Positions 53,879-63,256 of a stretch of 64,000 bases of DNA are shown piece by piece. This DNA is from Prevotella sp. P6B1 (GTDB lineage Bacteria; Bacteroidota; Bacteroidia; Bacteroidales; Bacteroidaceae). The DNA lies in the NCBI RefSeq assembly GCF_000702825.1, contig NZ_JNKF01000017.1, forward strand, positions 62,001 to 126,000, in the 5' to 3' direction. Made by a program: the position numbers and the translations under genes. How positions within the stretch are numbered: position 1 is the stretch's first letter; the number at the start of each line of letters is the position of its first letter. The notes below the pieces were generated by a model. The model ran no database searches. It saw nothing but the letters and a program-made list of their open reading frames with translations, and was not told the DNA's origin.

Positions 53879-56800
53879 ATGAGAAGATATATTATAATGG
53901 TATTCGTTCTACTCTTGTGCGTAGGATTCTCATCTGCGAAAATCAAGAGCGAACGAAATGGAATAGCAGTGTTCCATCAGGGACTCTATATTAAGGTGTC
54001 GTTTCTGAACGACAGCGTGTTGCATGTCACTAAATCGTACGATGTAAACTATCAGTCGGATAAGCTTGTCGTCGGAGCACAGACCACTACTCTTGCTACG
54101 CTCAGACAAGAACAGCGCAAGCAGCATCTGATTCTTTCAACCAGTCGGGTGGTGGTCGATTATCACCAACGCACTGGCATGGTCAGTGTGCGCCGTCCTG
54201 ATGGCCAGCTGCTCATCAGCGAACAGGCTATGCAGTTCACGCCTTGTCAGGATGGACCGTTCGATGCGTACACTGTCCGTCAGTCTTTTACCCTTGCGCC
54301 CAATGAACGTATTTACGGATTGGGCCAGCTACAGAATGGTCGTCTGAACCAGCGTGGTCAGCATATTCGTCTGGTCAACGAGAATATGAAGATATGTATC
54401 CCCATGTTCCTGTCTTCAAAGGGCTATGCACTCTATTGGGACAACTATTCGCCCACTGATTTCGACGATGATGCCAAGGGCACTTCTTTTACATCTACAG
54501 GCCGTGCTATCGATTATTATGTGCTTGTGGGCAGCGATGCTGTTTCGGCTCAGCGTGCCGTTTTCGGCCTGACCAGTCATATTCCCATGCCTGCACTTTG
54601 GAACTTAGGTGTGTGGCAAAGCAGGGAGCGTTATACCAGCAGTCAGGAACTGCTGGGAGCATTAAAACGTCTGCGTAGTCTGCGTGTACCTGTCGATTGC
54701 ATGGTGCAAGATTGGCAGTACTGGGGCGATAATATGCATTGGAATGCTCAGCGTTTCCTGAATCCGGCCTTTGCCGACTATCGGCAGATGATTGACTCTG
54801 TGCATGCGCTCCATGCCAAGCTATTAGTATCTGTCTGGCCCGATTATGGACCAGCCACCGAGCAATACCAGCATCTGCAGTCGTTGGGTAAGCTTTTGCC
54901 TGGCAAATCGTTCCCCAACGATGTCGAGTCGCGTGTGTACGATGCCTTCGACAGCGATGCGCGTAACTATTACTGGCATCACATGTTCGATGGATTGCTG
55001 CGTCATGGGGTCGATGCCCTTTGGCTCGATTCAACCGAACCCGATTATTCTGGAACCGAGGCCGATCTCGACTTTGTGACAGGTGCTGGTCGCACGTGGC
55101 GCTCGCTACGTAATGCTTTCCCCTTGGCCACCGTTCTGGGTGTTTATAACCGTCATCGTCAGGAGCCTTTGCTGGCCGATAAGCGTGTCAGCATCCTCAC
55201 CCGTTCCGGTTTCTTAGGTATGCAACGTACGGGCGCATTCGTGTGGAGTGGCGATATCGATGCCAACTGGCAGACGTTGGCCCGTCAGATTCCTGCGGCT
55301 TTGAGTGCATCTATCAGCGGTCTGCCCTTGTGGAACAGCGATACGGGTGGCTTCTGGGTGCGCGATTACGAGGGCGGCTGTCGGAATCCTGCTTATCGTC
55401 GGCTTTTTGCCCGTTGGACGCAGTTCTCCACCTTTACACCGATGCTGCGTTTCCATGGCACGAATACACCTCGCGAGATCTGGAACTATGGTACCGAAGG
55501 CGATGCCGAGGGCACCTATGATAATATCCTGCGATACATCCGGTTGCGTTATCGCCTTCTGCCTTGGCTTTATTCCCAGGTGCATCAGCTAAACACGAAA
55601 GGCGAGTTGTTAATGGGTGCCTTGCCTCTTTACTTCCCGCATGATAGCCAGGCTGCAGAGATCATTGACGAATACCTGTTCGGACAGAACTTCCTCGTTG
55701 CACCCATGCTATCTGATAAGGCAGATGGCCGTCAGGTCTATCTCCCCTCAGGAAATGATTGGATTGACTTTTGGACAGGTGAGACATTGAAAGGTGGACA
55801 ATGGCTGTATAAACAGGCGCCTTATCACGTCATCCCGCTTTATGTCAAAGCTGGCTCCATCATGCCGTGGGGACCAGATGTGCAGTATGCCACCGAGAAG
55901 AAGTGGGATGATATGGAGATCAGAGTCTATCCCGGGGCTGATGGTGATTTTACACTCTATGAAGATGCCTTCGACGGCTATGGCTATGAGCAGAGTCAGT
56001 CTTCCGAGATCCGTTTCCATTGGGACGACCAGGCAAAACAGCTCACGATAGGTGAACGTAACGGGGCGTATCCGGGTATGATACAGCAGCGCACCTTCCG
56101 TGTTGTGGTGGTAACTCCGGAACAGCCTTTAGCCGATGGGCATGCCATGACCGGTAGTCAGATGGTTACATATGATGGCAGGCGCACAACTGTTGATATG
56201 TCGGGAAAACAAGTGGCATGCCGGCAGATGGCTGCTAATCCCTTCATCACGCATATCTATACGGCTGACCCGTCAGCTCATGTCTGGGCTGATGGCCGCT
56301 TATATGTTTATGCCTCACATGATATCTACCCTGCGCGCGGATGTGATCTGATGGATGCTTATCATGTGTTCTCAACAGATGATATGGTACATTGGATTGA
56401 CCATGGTGAGATATTGCGTCAAAGCCAGGTGCCTTGGGGACGTAAGGAGGGAGGATGGATGTGGGCACCCGACTGTGCCTATAAGAATGGGAAATACTAT
56501 TTCTATTTTCCACACCCCAGCGAAACCGAGACCTTTCATAGCTGGAAGATTGGCGTGGCTGTTAGTGATAAACCTGCCAGCGGGTTTAAGGTCGTGGGCT
56601 ATATCAAGGGGGCGCCTTCTGCCATTGATCCTTGTGTGTTCGTTGATGACGACGGCCAGGCCTATATCTATAACGGCGGTGGAACGGGACCGGATTGCTA
56701 TGGGGGAAAGTTGAAGGATAATATGGTGGAACTGGATGGGGAGATGAGTCCAATGAAGGGGATAGTCGATTTTCATGAAGCACCTTATGTACATAAATAC

Positions 56801-57118
56801 AATGGCTGGTATTACCTTACTTATGCTGATAACTATGTGGAGAATGGTGTACAGAGAAACCGTTTACGTTATTGCATGAGTCACTCACCCCTTGGTCCAT
56901 GGGAGTATAAAGGGGTGTATTTGGAACCCACAGACTGTGATACTTCTCATGGCTCTGTGGTAGAGTTCAAAGGGCAATGGTATGCGTTCTATCATTGTTG
57001 CACACTGTCCCGTCAGGGTAATCTGCGCAGTATTTGTGCCGATCGCCTCTTCTATCATGACGATGGTACAATAGCAACTGTTGTTCAAGGAAAAAGAGAA
57101 ACAAAACGGATTAAGTAA
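53879..57118 (+). CDS. Fusion: GH31 + GH43
   Basis: 1079 residues with an ordinary signal peptide (to GFSSA, ~20). GH31 part ~25-770: N-terminal beta sandwich (NERIYGLGQLQNGRLNQRG), barrel with nucleophile Asp384 (LWLDSTEPD) and acid/base Asp459 (WSGDIDANW), then the distal beta domains (LPSGNDWIDFWTGE). The DSTEPD form is common in alpha-xylosidase-like GH31 members, so alpha-xylosidase is as likely as alpha-glucosidase or alpha-galactosidase. GH43 part ~785-1079 has Asp797, Asp917 and Glu967 and is a close paralogue of 49471-50445. A short linker (~770-785) joins them. Confidence 0.85.
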   Translation: MRRYIIMVFVLLLCVGFSSAKIKSERNGIAVFHQGLYIKVSFLNDSVLHVTKSYDVNYQSDKLVVGAQTTTLATLRQEQRKQHLILSTSRVVVDYHQRTGMVSVRRPDGQLLISEQAMQFTPCQDGPFDAYTVRQSFTLAPNERIYGLGQLQNGRLNQRGQHIRLVNENMKICIPMFLSSKGYALYWDNYSPTDFDDDAKGTSFTSTGRAIDYYVLVGSDAVSAQRAVFGLTSHIPMPALWNLGVWQSRERYTSSQELLGALKRLRSLRVPVDCMVQDWQYWGDNMHWNAQRFLNPAFADYRQMIDSVHALHAKLLVSVWPDYGPATEQYQHLQSLGKLLPGKSFPNDVESRVYDAFDSDARNYYWHHMFDGLLRHGVDALWLDSTEPDYSGTEADLDFVTGAGRTWRSLRNAFPLATVLGVYNRHRQEPLLADKRVSILTRSGFLGMQRTGAFVWSGDIDANWQTLARQIPAALSASISGLPLWNSDTGGFWVRDYEGGCRNPAYRRLFARWTQFSTFTPMLRFHGTNTPREIWNYGTEGDAEGTYDNILRYIRLRYRLLPWLYSQVHQLNTKGELLMGALPLYFPHDSQAAEIIDEYLFGQNFLVAPMLSDKADGRQVYLPSGNDWIDFWTGETLKGGQWLYKQAPYHVIPLYVKAGSIMPWGPDVQYATEKKWDDMEIRVYPGADGDFTLYEDAFDGYGYEQSQSSEIRFHWDDQAKQLTIGERNGAYPGMIQQRTFRVVVVTPEQPLADGHAMTGSQMVTYDGRRTTVDMSGKQVACRQMAANPFITHIYTADPSAHVWADGRLYVYASHDIYPARGCDLMDAYHVFSTDDMVHWIDHGEILRQSQVPWGRKEGGWMWAPDCAYKNGKYYFYFPHPSETETFHSWKIGVAVSDKPASGFKVVGYIKGAPSAIDPCVFVDDDGQAYIYNGGGTGPDCYGGKLKDNMVELDGEMSPMKGIVDFHEAPYVHKYNGWYYLTYADNYVENGVQRNRLRYCMSHSPLGPWEYKGVYLEPTDCDTSHGSVVEFKGQWYAFYHCCTLSRQGNLRSICADRLFYHDDGTIATVVQGKRETKRIK

Positions 57119-57133
57119 TAGGCATCATTCGAA

Positions 57134-59998
57134 ATGAAATATCTGAAACTGTTATCAGCAGTGCTGCTATTTGCGCTGCCGGCAAAAACACAGAAACTGG
57201 TTTATCATCACACCTTTGCACCTACTGAAGGGTGGGTGAACAGGTATGAGAAACCTTATAGGGACGACATCTGTTTGAATGGCTACTGGGATTTCCAACC
57301 TGTTGACCTGCCAGCGGAGTTCGTACATGGTAAAGGCGAAGCACCGGCTTTGCCCATGCCACAGGATAATGGTTGGGACAACGTGCGCATCAAAATACCC
57401 TCGCCTTGGAATATCAATGGTTTTGCTTTTAATAATCTGGAAGGTCCCGATCATCGTAATTACCCCTCATATCCAAAAGCATGGGAAAACGTCAAGATGG
57501 CATGGATGCGTAAGACCATACAAGTGCCTGCCGATTGGGACGACAAACAGATCAGTCTGCACTTCGAGGCAGTGGCGGGTGAGGCTGTCGTCTATGTTAA
57601 TGGTCACAAGGTGGGCTGCAACTTCGATCTGTTCCTGCCTTTCGACGTGGATGTGACCGATGTGGTTGAGGTTGGTCAGAGTGTTGAAGTGCTTGTGGGC
57701 GTACGTAGCCAATGGCTGTTTGAAGATGAATCGACAGTAGGACGTCGTATTCTGCCAGCTGGGTCTATGTGGGGCTATTATATCAATGGCATCTGGCAGG
57801 ATGTCTATCTTGTGGCCAAACCACGCATCTTTGTGAAGGATATCTATGTAAAGCCACTCGTATCAAAGGGCATGCTAGAACTGGAACTGACTATCGAGAA
57901 CCACACTGCCAAGCAAGCTAAGCTGCAGTTGGATGGTGTGGTTCACGAGTGGCTGAACCATGCAGGAACAGAGGTGAATACCGCCCCTGAGCCCAACTGG
58001 AGTCTGGGACGTACTGCTTTGATGCTTCCTGCGAAAGCTGTTACTATAGGTGCTCATAGCCAGACCACACAAACCATTCAGGTGTCAGTTGATGAGCATG
58101 TGCTTAGGTATTGGACACCAGAACACCCCAACCTCTATGCCATACTGCTGAGACTCAATCAGGGCCGACAGACGCTCGATACAAAATATCAGCGTTTTGG
58201 CTGGCGCGAGTGGACATTCGAGGACACCCGATTATGTTTGAATGGCCTGCCTTATTCGTTGAAGAGCGACTCTTGGCATTTCATGGGTATCCCACAGCTG
58301 ACGCGCCGCTACGCCTGGGCGTGGTATCAGGCGATAAAGGGTATGAATGGCAATGCCGTCCGTCTGCATGCGCAGGTATATCCCCGTCTGTATATGGAGA
58401 TGGCCGATGAAATGGGTATCTGTGTGCTCGACGAGACGGCTAACTGGGCCAGCGATGGCGGTCCGAAACTCGATTCTGAGTTGTTCTTCGCACACTCTCG
58501 TCAGCATCTGCGCCGTTTGGTTGAGCGCGATCGTAACTATCCCAGTGTGTTCGGTTGGAGCATCTCTAATGAGAACAAACCTGTCATACTCTATGTCTTT
58601 AAGCGCCCCGACCTGCTACCCCGTCAGAAAGAGGAGTGGGGCGTTTGGCGCGATATCGTTCGAACTGCCGATCCCACTCGCCCGTGGATATCGTCTGATG
58701 GCGAGGATGATGGGGATGGCATGTTGCCCGTTACCGTGGGGCATTATGGCGACGACCTGGCCATGCATCACTGGCAGCAGATTGGCAAACCATGGGGCAT
58801 CGGCGAAACAGGCATGTGCTATTATGGTACGCCTGAGCAAGTGGCTAAACGCAATGGTCAGCGGGCTTACGAAAGTGCCGAAGGACGTATGGAGGGACTG
58901 GCCAATGAGTGCTATCATCTGATAAAGAATATGCGTGTGATGGGAGCCGCCTATAGTACCGTATTCAATATGGTGTGGTATGCTCTACAGCCGTTGCCGC
59001 TTGGCAAGCGTGATGTCACCAAGACACCAACGATGACCGATGGCGTGTTTTTCGGTCCTTATGTCGAAGGACTGCCAGGCGTGCAACCAGAGCGAATCGG
59101 ACCTTATTGCACTACGCTCAATCCTGGCTACGATCCACATCTGCCGCTTTATAAGCCGTGGCCGCTCTATGCTGCGTTGCGGGCAGCCAATGCTCACCCG
59201 CAGAGTGCCTGGTCGGCTTATGCCGATGTGGATACGCTGGCCTATGTGCATCCTCAGTCGGATATGCCGATAACTCCCCGTGCGGTCTATTATGTAGGCA
59301 GTGTCGATAGCCCGCTTAAGCAGTTGCTCGATGCACAAGGAGTGGTTTATGCCCAGAAGGCTGCTAAGTCATTGGTAATTATTGATGCCAGTAAGCCCAT
59401 GCCAGCCGCTGTTGTTAAGCAGATATCTCAAGCTGCTGATGTCTGGCTTTGGGGAATCACCCCCGAGACGGTAAAGAGTTATCAGCCATTGCTGTCGACG
59501 CAGAACGGCCGCACACTAACGCTTGCCTTCGACAGTTTGAGACGATCGTCGTTTCTGCCCGAAAACCGCTCGTGGTTGAGTGGACTGCAGAATAGCGATT
59601 TCTATTTCTGTGAGGTCCAGCAGACCGATGCGGCTGAGTACACCATGAAGGGAAGCTTTGTAGATGAGGGCGAGGTGCTGTTGAATGCCTGCAAGACAGA
59701 TTGGCGCAGCTGGAACCTGCGCCCAGAGGAACTCAAAACAGCTGCCTTGCTACGCTCAGAAAACGAGTGTACTGCCACTTTGCCTGTCTTCGTTAAGCAC
59801 GGCCATATTTATGTCAGTACGCTCGTTAATTTTGCGGATTCCAAGAAGGGCTTTGATACTCTTTCGGCCATTTTGCGCCATGCAGGGGTTAAAACCAATA
59901 AACAAACTGGTGAACTTGAGTACCGGAATACAAAACGTAGTACCGATAATTTGCTCCTTGATCCCTCTGTTGATACTTCGAAAAAGACTTCAAATTAA
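57134..59998 (+). CDS. GH2 beta-glycosidase (third, long form)
   Basis: 954 residues with a signal peptide (to AKTQ, ~20). GH2 N-domain with NGYWDF and PSPWNINGF, barrel with acid/base Glu480 (WSISNENKP) and nucleophile Glu558 (WGIGETGMC). The NGxWDF opening and the GRRILPAGSMWGYYINGIWQDVYL segment are the usual GH2 sandwich. The last ~200 residues (from ~735) form an alpha/beta domain (SLVIIDASKPMPAAVVKQI) resembling a glutamine-amidotransferase-like or GHxx C-terminal fold with no evident active site. Final gene of part B and of the plus-strand PUL. It is distinct from the other two GH2 proteins, so probably a different beta-linkage. Confidence 0.85.
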   Translation: MKYLKLLSAVLLFALPAKTQKLVYHHTFAPTEGWVNRYEKPYRDDICLNGYWDFQPVDLPAEFVHGKGEAPALPMPQDNGWDNVRIKIPSPWNINGFAFNNLEGPDHRNYPSYPKAWENVKMAWMRKTIQVPADWDDKQISLHFEAVAGEAVVYVNGHKVGCNFDLFLPFDVDVTDVVEVGQSVEVLVGVRSQWLFEDESTVGRRILPAGSMWGYYINGIWQDVYLVAKPRIFVKDIYVKPLVSKGMLELELTIENHTAKQAKLQLDGVVHEWLNHAGTEVNTAPEPNWSLGRTALMLPAKAVTIGAHSQTTQTIQVSVDEHVLRYWTPEHPNLYAILLRLNQGRQTLDTKYQRFGWREWTFEDTRLCLNGLPYSLKSDSWHFMGIPQLTRRYAWAWYQAIKGMNGNAVRLHAQVYPRLYMEMADEMGICVLDETANWASDGGPKLDSELFFAHSRQHLRRLVERDRNYPSVFGWSISNENKPVILYVFKRPDLLPRQKEEWGVWRDIVRTADPTRPWISSDGEDDGDGMLPVTVGHYGDDLAMHHWQQIGKPWGIGETGMCYYGTPEQVAKRNGQRAYESAEGRMEGLANECYHLIKNMRVMGAAYSTVFNMVWYALQPLPLGKRDVTKTPTMTDGVFFGPYVEGLPGVQPERIGPYCTTLNPGYDPHLPLYKPWPLYAALRAANAHPQSAWSAYADVDTLAYVHPQSDMPITPRAVYYVGSVDSPLKQLLDAQGVVYAQKAAKSLVIIDASKPMPAAVVKQISQAADVWLWGITPETVKSYQPLLSTQNGRTLTLAFDSLRRSSFLPENRSWLSGLQNSDFYFCEVQQTDAAEYTMKGSFVDEGEVLLNACKTDWRSWNLRPEELKTAALLRSENECTATLPVFVKHGHIYVSTLVNFADSKKGFDTLSAILRHAGVKTNKQTGELEYRNTKRSTDNLLLDPSVDTSKKTSN

Positions 59999-60067
59999 TT
60001 GCTCCACCCGAATCGAGCATCCATCACTCCCCCTATACCCTAAGACTATCCCCGCGATAGTATGATA
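59999..60067. other. Convergent intergenic gap with weak inverted repeat
   Basis: The 69 bases between the facing ends of the two PULs. CTATCCCC (60046-60053) can pair with GGGGTGATAG (60073-60082, just inside the GH97 end) with a two-base bulge, and TAGTAT-G-ATACTA forms a small inner palindrome. There is no T-run after it on either strand, so a bidirectional terminator is only a possibility. Confidence 0.25.
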
Positions 60068-62056
60068 CTAAAGGGGTGATAGTGTTATGGCAAAACCGCC
60101 GCTGGGGGCTAAGTTGATATGGAGCGAAGTAATGGAGCTGACGTCCTGTTGCAGAATGGTCATGGGATAGGGATTGGTGCGGTAGTCGGCACCAGGACCA
60201 TCCTGATAGATGATAGCGCGATAGGTGGTGTTGGCATCGAGGAAATCCAGAGGGATGGTCAGGGTGCGTGCTTCGTTATCGGTGGCACCGCCTACAAACC
60301 AGCGCTCACTGTCACGGTCCTTACGTGCCATCACCAGATAACGCCCTATCTGAGCATCGATGACCTTCGATACGGTCCAGTTGGTGGGACACGACTCGAT
60401 GAAGTTCAAGGCGGGCTGGTGCTCGTAGTTCTCTATCTCGTCGGCTGCCATCTGCCACGGGGTATATAGCAACACGTAGAGCGACAGCTGCTTGGCCAGC
60501 GTGGATTGCGGGTGGGTGGCTGGCACAGCCTTGTTGGTGAAGTTGAAAATGCCAGGTGTGTAGTCCATCGGGCCTGCCAAGCCACGTGTGAAGGGCAGCA
60601 GCACTTCGTGGTAGGGCGGATTGCCACCATCCTGGCTCCAGGCATTGTACTCCTGACCGCGCATATCCTCGGTGGCCACCAGATTGGGATAGGTGCGGCG
60701 CAGACCGGTGGGCATGGCGCCCTCGTGGTTCACCACCATGAGATGGTATTTGGCTGCCGTCTCAATGACCTTACGGTAGTGACGGATGCCGTACTGCGAG
60801 TGCTGCGTCTCCTTGCCATCGAGCATCATGTTGACATAACCGGTCTTCACACTATTGATACCCAGGCGCTGGTAGAGGGCGAAAGCTGCATCGAGCTGTT
60901 GCTCATAGTTGGTGGCCGAACCACCCGTCTCGTTGTGGGCGATGAGGCGCACGCCTTTCGAGGCAGCATAGCGACAGAGGCCCTCCAGATCGTAATCAGG
61001 ATAGGGTTTAGTGAACTTGAAGTGGTTGCCTATGCGCGTCCAGTCGCCATCCCAACCTTCGTTCCAGCCTTCTACCAGTACACCCTTGAAGCCATGCTGG
61101 GCTGCAAAGTCGATATAACGGCGTGTCATCTCCGTGGTGGCTCCGTGCTTGGGGCCTTGCGCCCATGTGTAGTCGTTCATGTGCATGCCCCACCAGATGC
61201 CGATATAACGGCCTGTTTCGAGCCACGAGGTGTCGATACGACAGGGCTCGTTCAGGTTTAGAATGAGGCGCGAGGCGATGAGGTCGCCAGGCTTTGCCCC
61301 CACGATAATGGTGCGCCAAGGCGACACAAAGGGGGCTTGGGCATAGACCTTAACGCCCGACTGCCAGGGGGTGAGTGCCGTGAGTAGCTTGGTGTCACGT
61401 GGTGTCAGGTTCAGACTGGCATAGTCGGTGAGGTTGGCCTCGTGGATGGCTAAGTAGAGGTCGGGCTTAGCCTCGATGGTGACTGGAGTCGAGACGGTAT
61501 CCTTGCGGCTGACGGGCTCCTTGGTGTACAGCGCCTCGTAGTACACGGTGCCATTGGTGGGTTGCGACCACATTTGTGCATCCCAAGGCAGGTTGAACTC
61601 AGTGAGCTCGTCCATAATCTCAAACTGTTTGAGATGAGACTGTTGGGGGAACTCGTAGCGGAAGCCGATGCCATCGTCGAACACACGGAACACCACGTTG
61701 AGCAGGCGTTTCAGTCCGTTCTTCTCCTGCAGGCGCATACGCAGCTCGTTGTAGTGGTTGCGCACAAAGCGCTCCTCGCCCCATGGCTGCTCCCACGTCT
61801 CGTCCTTCGTGTCGTGCAGGAAACCAATTATGCGGAAGTTGTTGCTGAACAGCCCTTGACTCAGTTGGAAACCAAGGTTGGAGGTATTAATGACCGGCTC
61901 GCTGCCACGCGATAGTTGGTAAAAGGCTTGTCCCTGCCTTACGCCTGCTGAAAGCGTGAGCCTGCCATCAGGCGAACTGACTGTTTCGACCGATTTGGCT
62001 GCAGCTGACAACGAGAAGATGGTGATGAGTAATAAGATGGTTTTCTTCATAATCAT
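60068..62056 (-). CDS. GH97 glycosidase, inverting (SusB-like) type
   Basis: 662 residues with a signal peptide (to SAAAK, ~21). GH97 N-terminal beta-supersandwich (~22-270), barrel (~275-560) and C-terminal sheet. Four glutamates match SusB in spacing: Glu376 (AHNETGG), Glu445 (NHEGAMPTG), Glu463 (ATEDMRG) and Glu469 (GQEYNAW) correspond to SusB E439, E508, E526 and E532 (intervals 69, 18, 6 in both). This is the inverting set, typical of alpha-glucosidases, not the Asp-nucleophile retaining alpha-galactosidase set. Its start overlaps the upstream gene's stop (ATGA). It would finish alpha-gluco-oligosaccharides in the periplasm. Confidence 0.9.
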   Translation of the reverse strand: MIMKKTILLLITIFSLSAAAKSVETVSSPDGRLTLSAGVRQGQAFYQLSRGSEPVINTSNLGFQLSQGLFSNNFRIIGFLHDTKDETWEQPWGEERFVRNHYNELRMRLQEKNGLKRLLNVVFRVFDDGIGFRYEFPQQSHLKQFEIMDELTEFNLPWDAQMWSQPTNGTVYYEALYTKEPVSRKDTVSTPVTIEAKPDLYLAIHEANLTDYASLNLTPRDTKLLTALTPWQSGVKVYAQAPFVSPWRTIIVGAKPGDLIASRLILNLNEPCRIDTSWLETGRYIGIWWGMHMNDYTWAQGPKHGATTEMTRRYIDFAAQHGFKGVLVEGWNEGWDGDWTRIGNHFKFTKPYPDYDLEGLCRYAASKGVRLIAHNETGGSATNYEQQLDAAFALYQRLGINSVKTGYVNMMLDGKETQHSQYGIRHYRKVIETAAKYHLMVVNHEGAMPTGLRRTYPNLVATEDMRGQEYNAWSQDGGNPPYHEVLLPFTRGLAGPMDYTPGIFNFTNKAVPATHPQSTLAKQLSLYVLLYTPWQMAADEIENYEHQPALNFIESCPTNWTVSKVIDAQIGRYLVMARKDRDSERWFVGGATDNEARTLTIPLDFLDANTTYRAIIYQDGPGADYRTNPYPMTILQQDVSSITSLHINLAPSGGFAITLSPL

Positions 62057-63255
62057 TCGAGTGTTTTGATGATCTCCTCAGCTTTCGCAGGTTGCATGGC
62101 TGCCAAGAACGCGTAGGCCTTGGCTACCTGAGCATCGTTCGGCTTCGACTTGCGGACTTGATACCATCGCTGGATGAGCGCCAGATGGGCTTCCGTACAG
62201 TCGACGCCTGAGAACGTTTGAAGCAGGGTGAGGTATTGATATTTGTATTGTGTGGTTGGTTCGATGGTGGTACCCTCGCCATAGTCGTTCCAGGTGCTCA
62301 CCTGCAACCAGTTGAGGCCTGCACTCTTTGCTGCCTCTAACTGACGTTTGAACAGGGCACCGTTCTCCCTGTCGTAGGTGGTATAGCCGTTGCCCTGGCC
62401 GAACTGCTTATAGACATCCCAGAACCCAGGCATGGCGCCACCGATGGTCCACCCCTGAAACTTACTGTAGTCGGGTGTGGGATTGACCCACAGGAACTCA
62501 CCTGCAGGGGTGCCGTAATTGCTGGTGTGACCGTTGAGTACCACTACTTCAGCATCGCCCAGTGGATTGGTGATATACTCCCAGTTGGCAGCACCTGTCA
62601 TGCGGGCAGGACCGAACATCAGCAGCACGGGCTTGTTGTTGTGCTTGGCATAACTATCCTTATTCATATAGTTACTCTTGATAAACCGCATGTCGGTTCG
62701 GCCTTGGTCCTTGGCATCGTCGGCCTGAGGGAATACACCTGTGGCAAGGGCTGTCTGCTCGTCGTAGCAGAGGGCGAACTCCATGCCGGCCTTGGTGATG
62801 GCGCTGACCATCTTCTTGGTGTTGGCGGCAATGGTGCCGAAATCGTTCTTGCCCGATTCGCCCATATAGTCGATGATGACACCATCCAGTCCGGCGTATT
62901 TCATCAGCAGGCACTGGTAGTCGAGTATGGCCTCATCATCGGAGGCGTAGGCACCTGTCAGCGGCTCGTAATGACTCGCCAGATTGCTCTTGTCGCTCTT
63001 CAAGGCGTTGGCACTCATTGTCCAGTGGTTCCATACACCAGCGGCTGTAGGCTTTACAAACCAAGGCATGTAGTGGGCATAGAGCTTCATGGAGACGGAC
63101 TTTGCTGGCTGGACAGGAGCGCCAGGTTCCTCATCCACGATGACTGGCGGCGTGGGCGGTGTAACGGGCTCGTCGCTGCTACCACTGCCCCCACATGCTG
63201 CCCAGAGGCTGCATGCGGAGAGTAGTATGGTATATAAAAACATGTTCTTTCTCAT
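62053..63255 (-). CDS. GH71/99-like glycosidase, lipoprotein
   Basis: 400 residues. Lipoprotein signal (LWAAC, Cys20), a Pro/Glu-rich linker (DEPVTPPTPPVIVDEE) that would hold the enzyme off the membrane, then a barrel from ~55 (KLYAHYMPWF). The C-terminal strand motif STWNDYGEGTTIEPT with Asp324 and Glu327 looks more like GH71 (WNDYGES, fungal alpha-1,3-glucanases) than GH99 (EWHEG). Surface endo-glycosidase is the likely role, possibly on alpha-glucan given the neighbouring GH97. It begins one base after the SusD stop, so it is coupled to it. Confidence 0.7.
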   Translation of the reverse strand: MRKNMFLYTILLSACSLWAACGGSGSSDEPVTPPTPPVIVDEEPGAPVQPAKSVSMKLYAHYMPWFVKPTAAGVWNHWTMSANALKSDKSNLASHYEPLTGAYASDDEAILDYQCLLMKYAGLDGVIIDYMGESGKNDFGTIAANTKKMVSAITKAGMEFALCYDEQTALATGVFPQADDAKDQGRTDMRFIKSNYMNKDSYAKHNNKPVLLMFGPARMTGAANWEYITNPLGDAEVVVLNGHTSNYGTPAGEFLWVNPTPDYSKFQGWTIGGAMPGFWDVYKQFGQGNGYTTYDRENGALFKRQLEAAKSAGLNWLQVSTWNDYGEGTTIEPTTQYKYQYLTLLQTFSGVDCTEAHLALIQRWYQVRKSKPNDAQVAKAYAFLAAMQPAKAEEIIKTLE

Positions 63256-63256
63256 A

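Noticed and set aside
60506..61261. 251-residue plus-strand open frame
   Set aside because: Mirror of the GH97 gene, which has all its catalytic glutamates; the His/Gly/Val-rich product has no domain.
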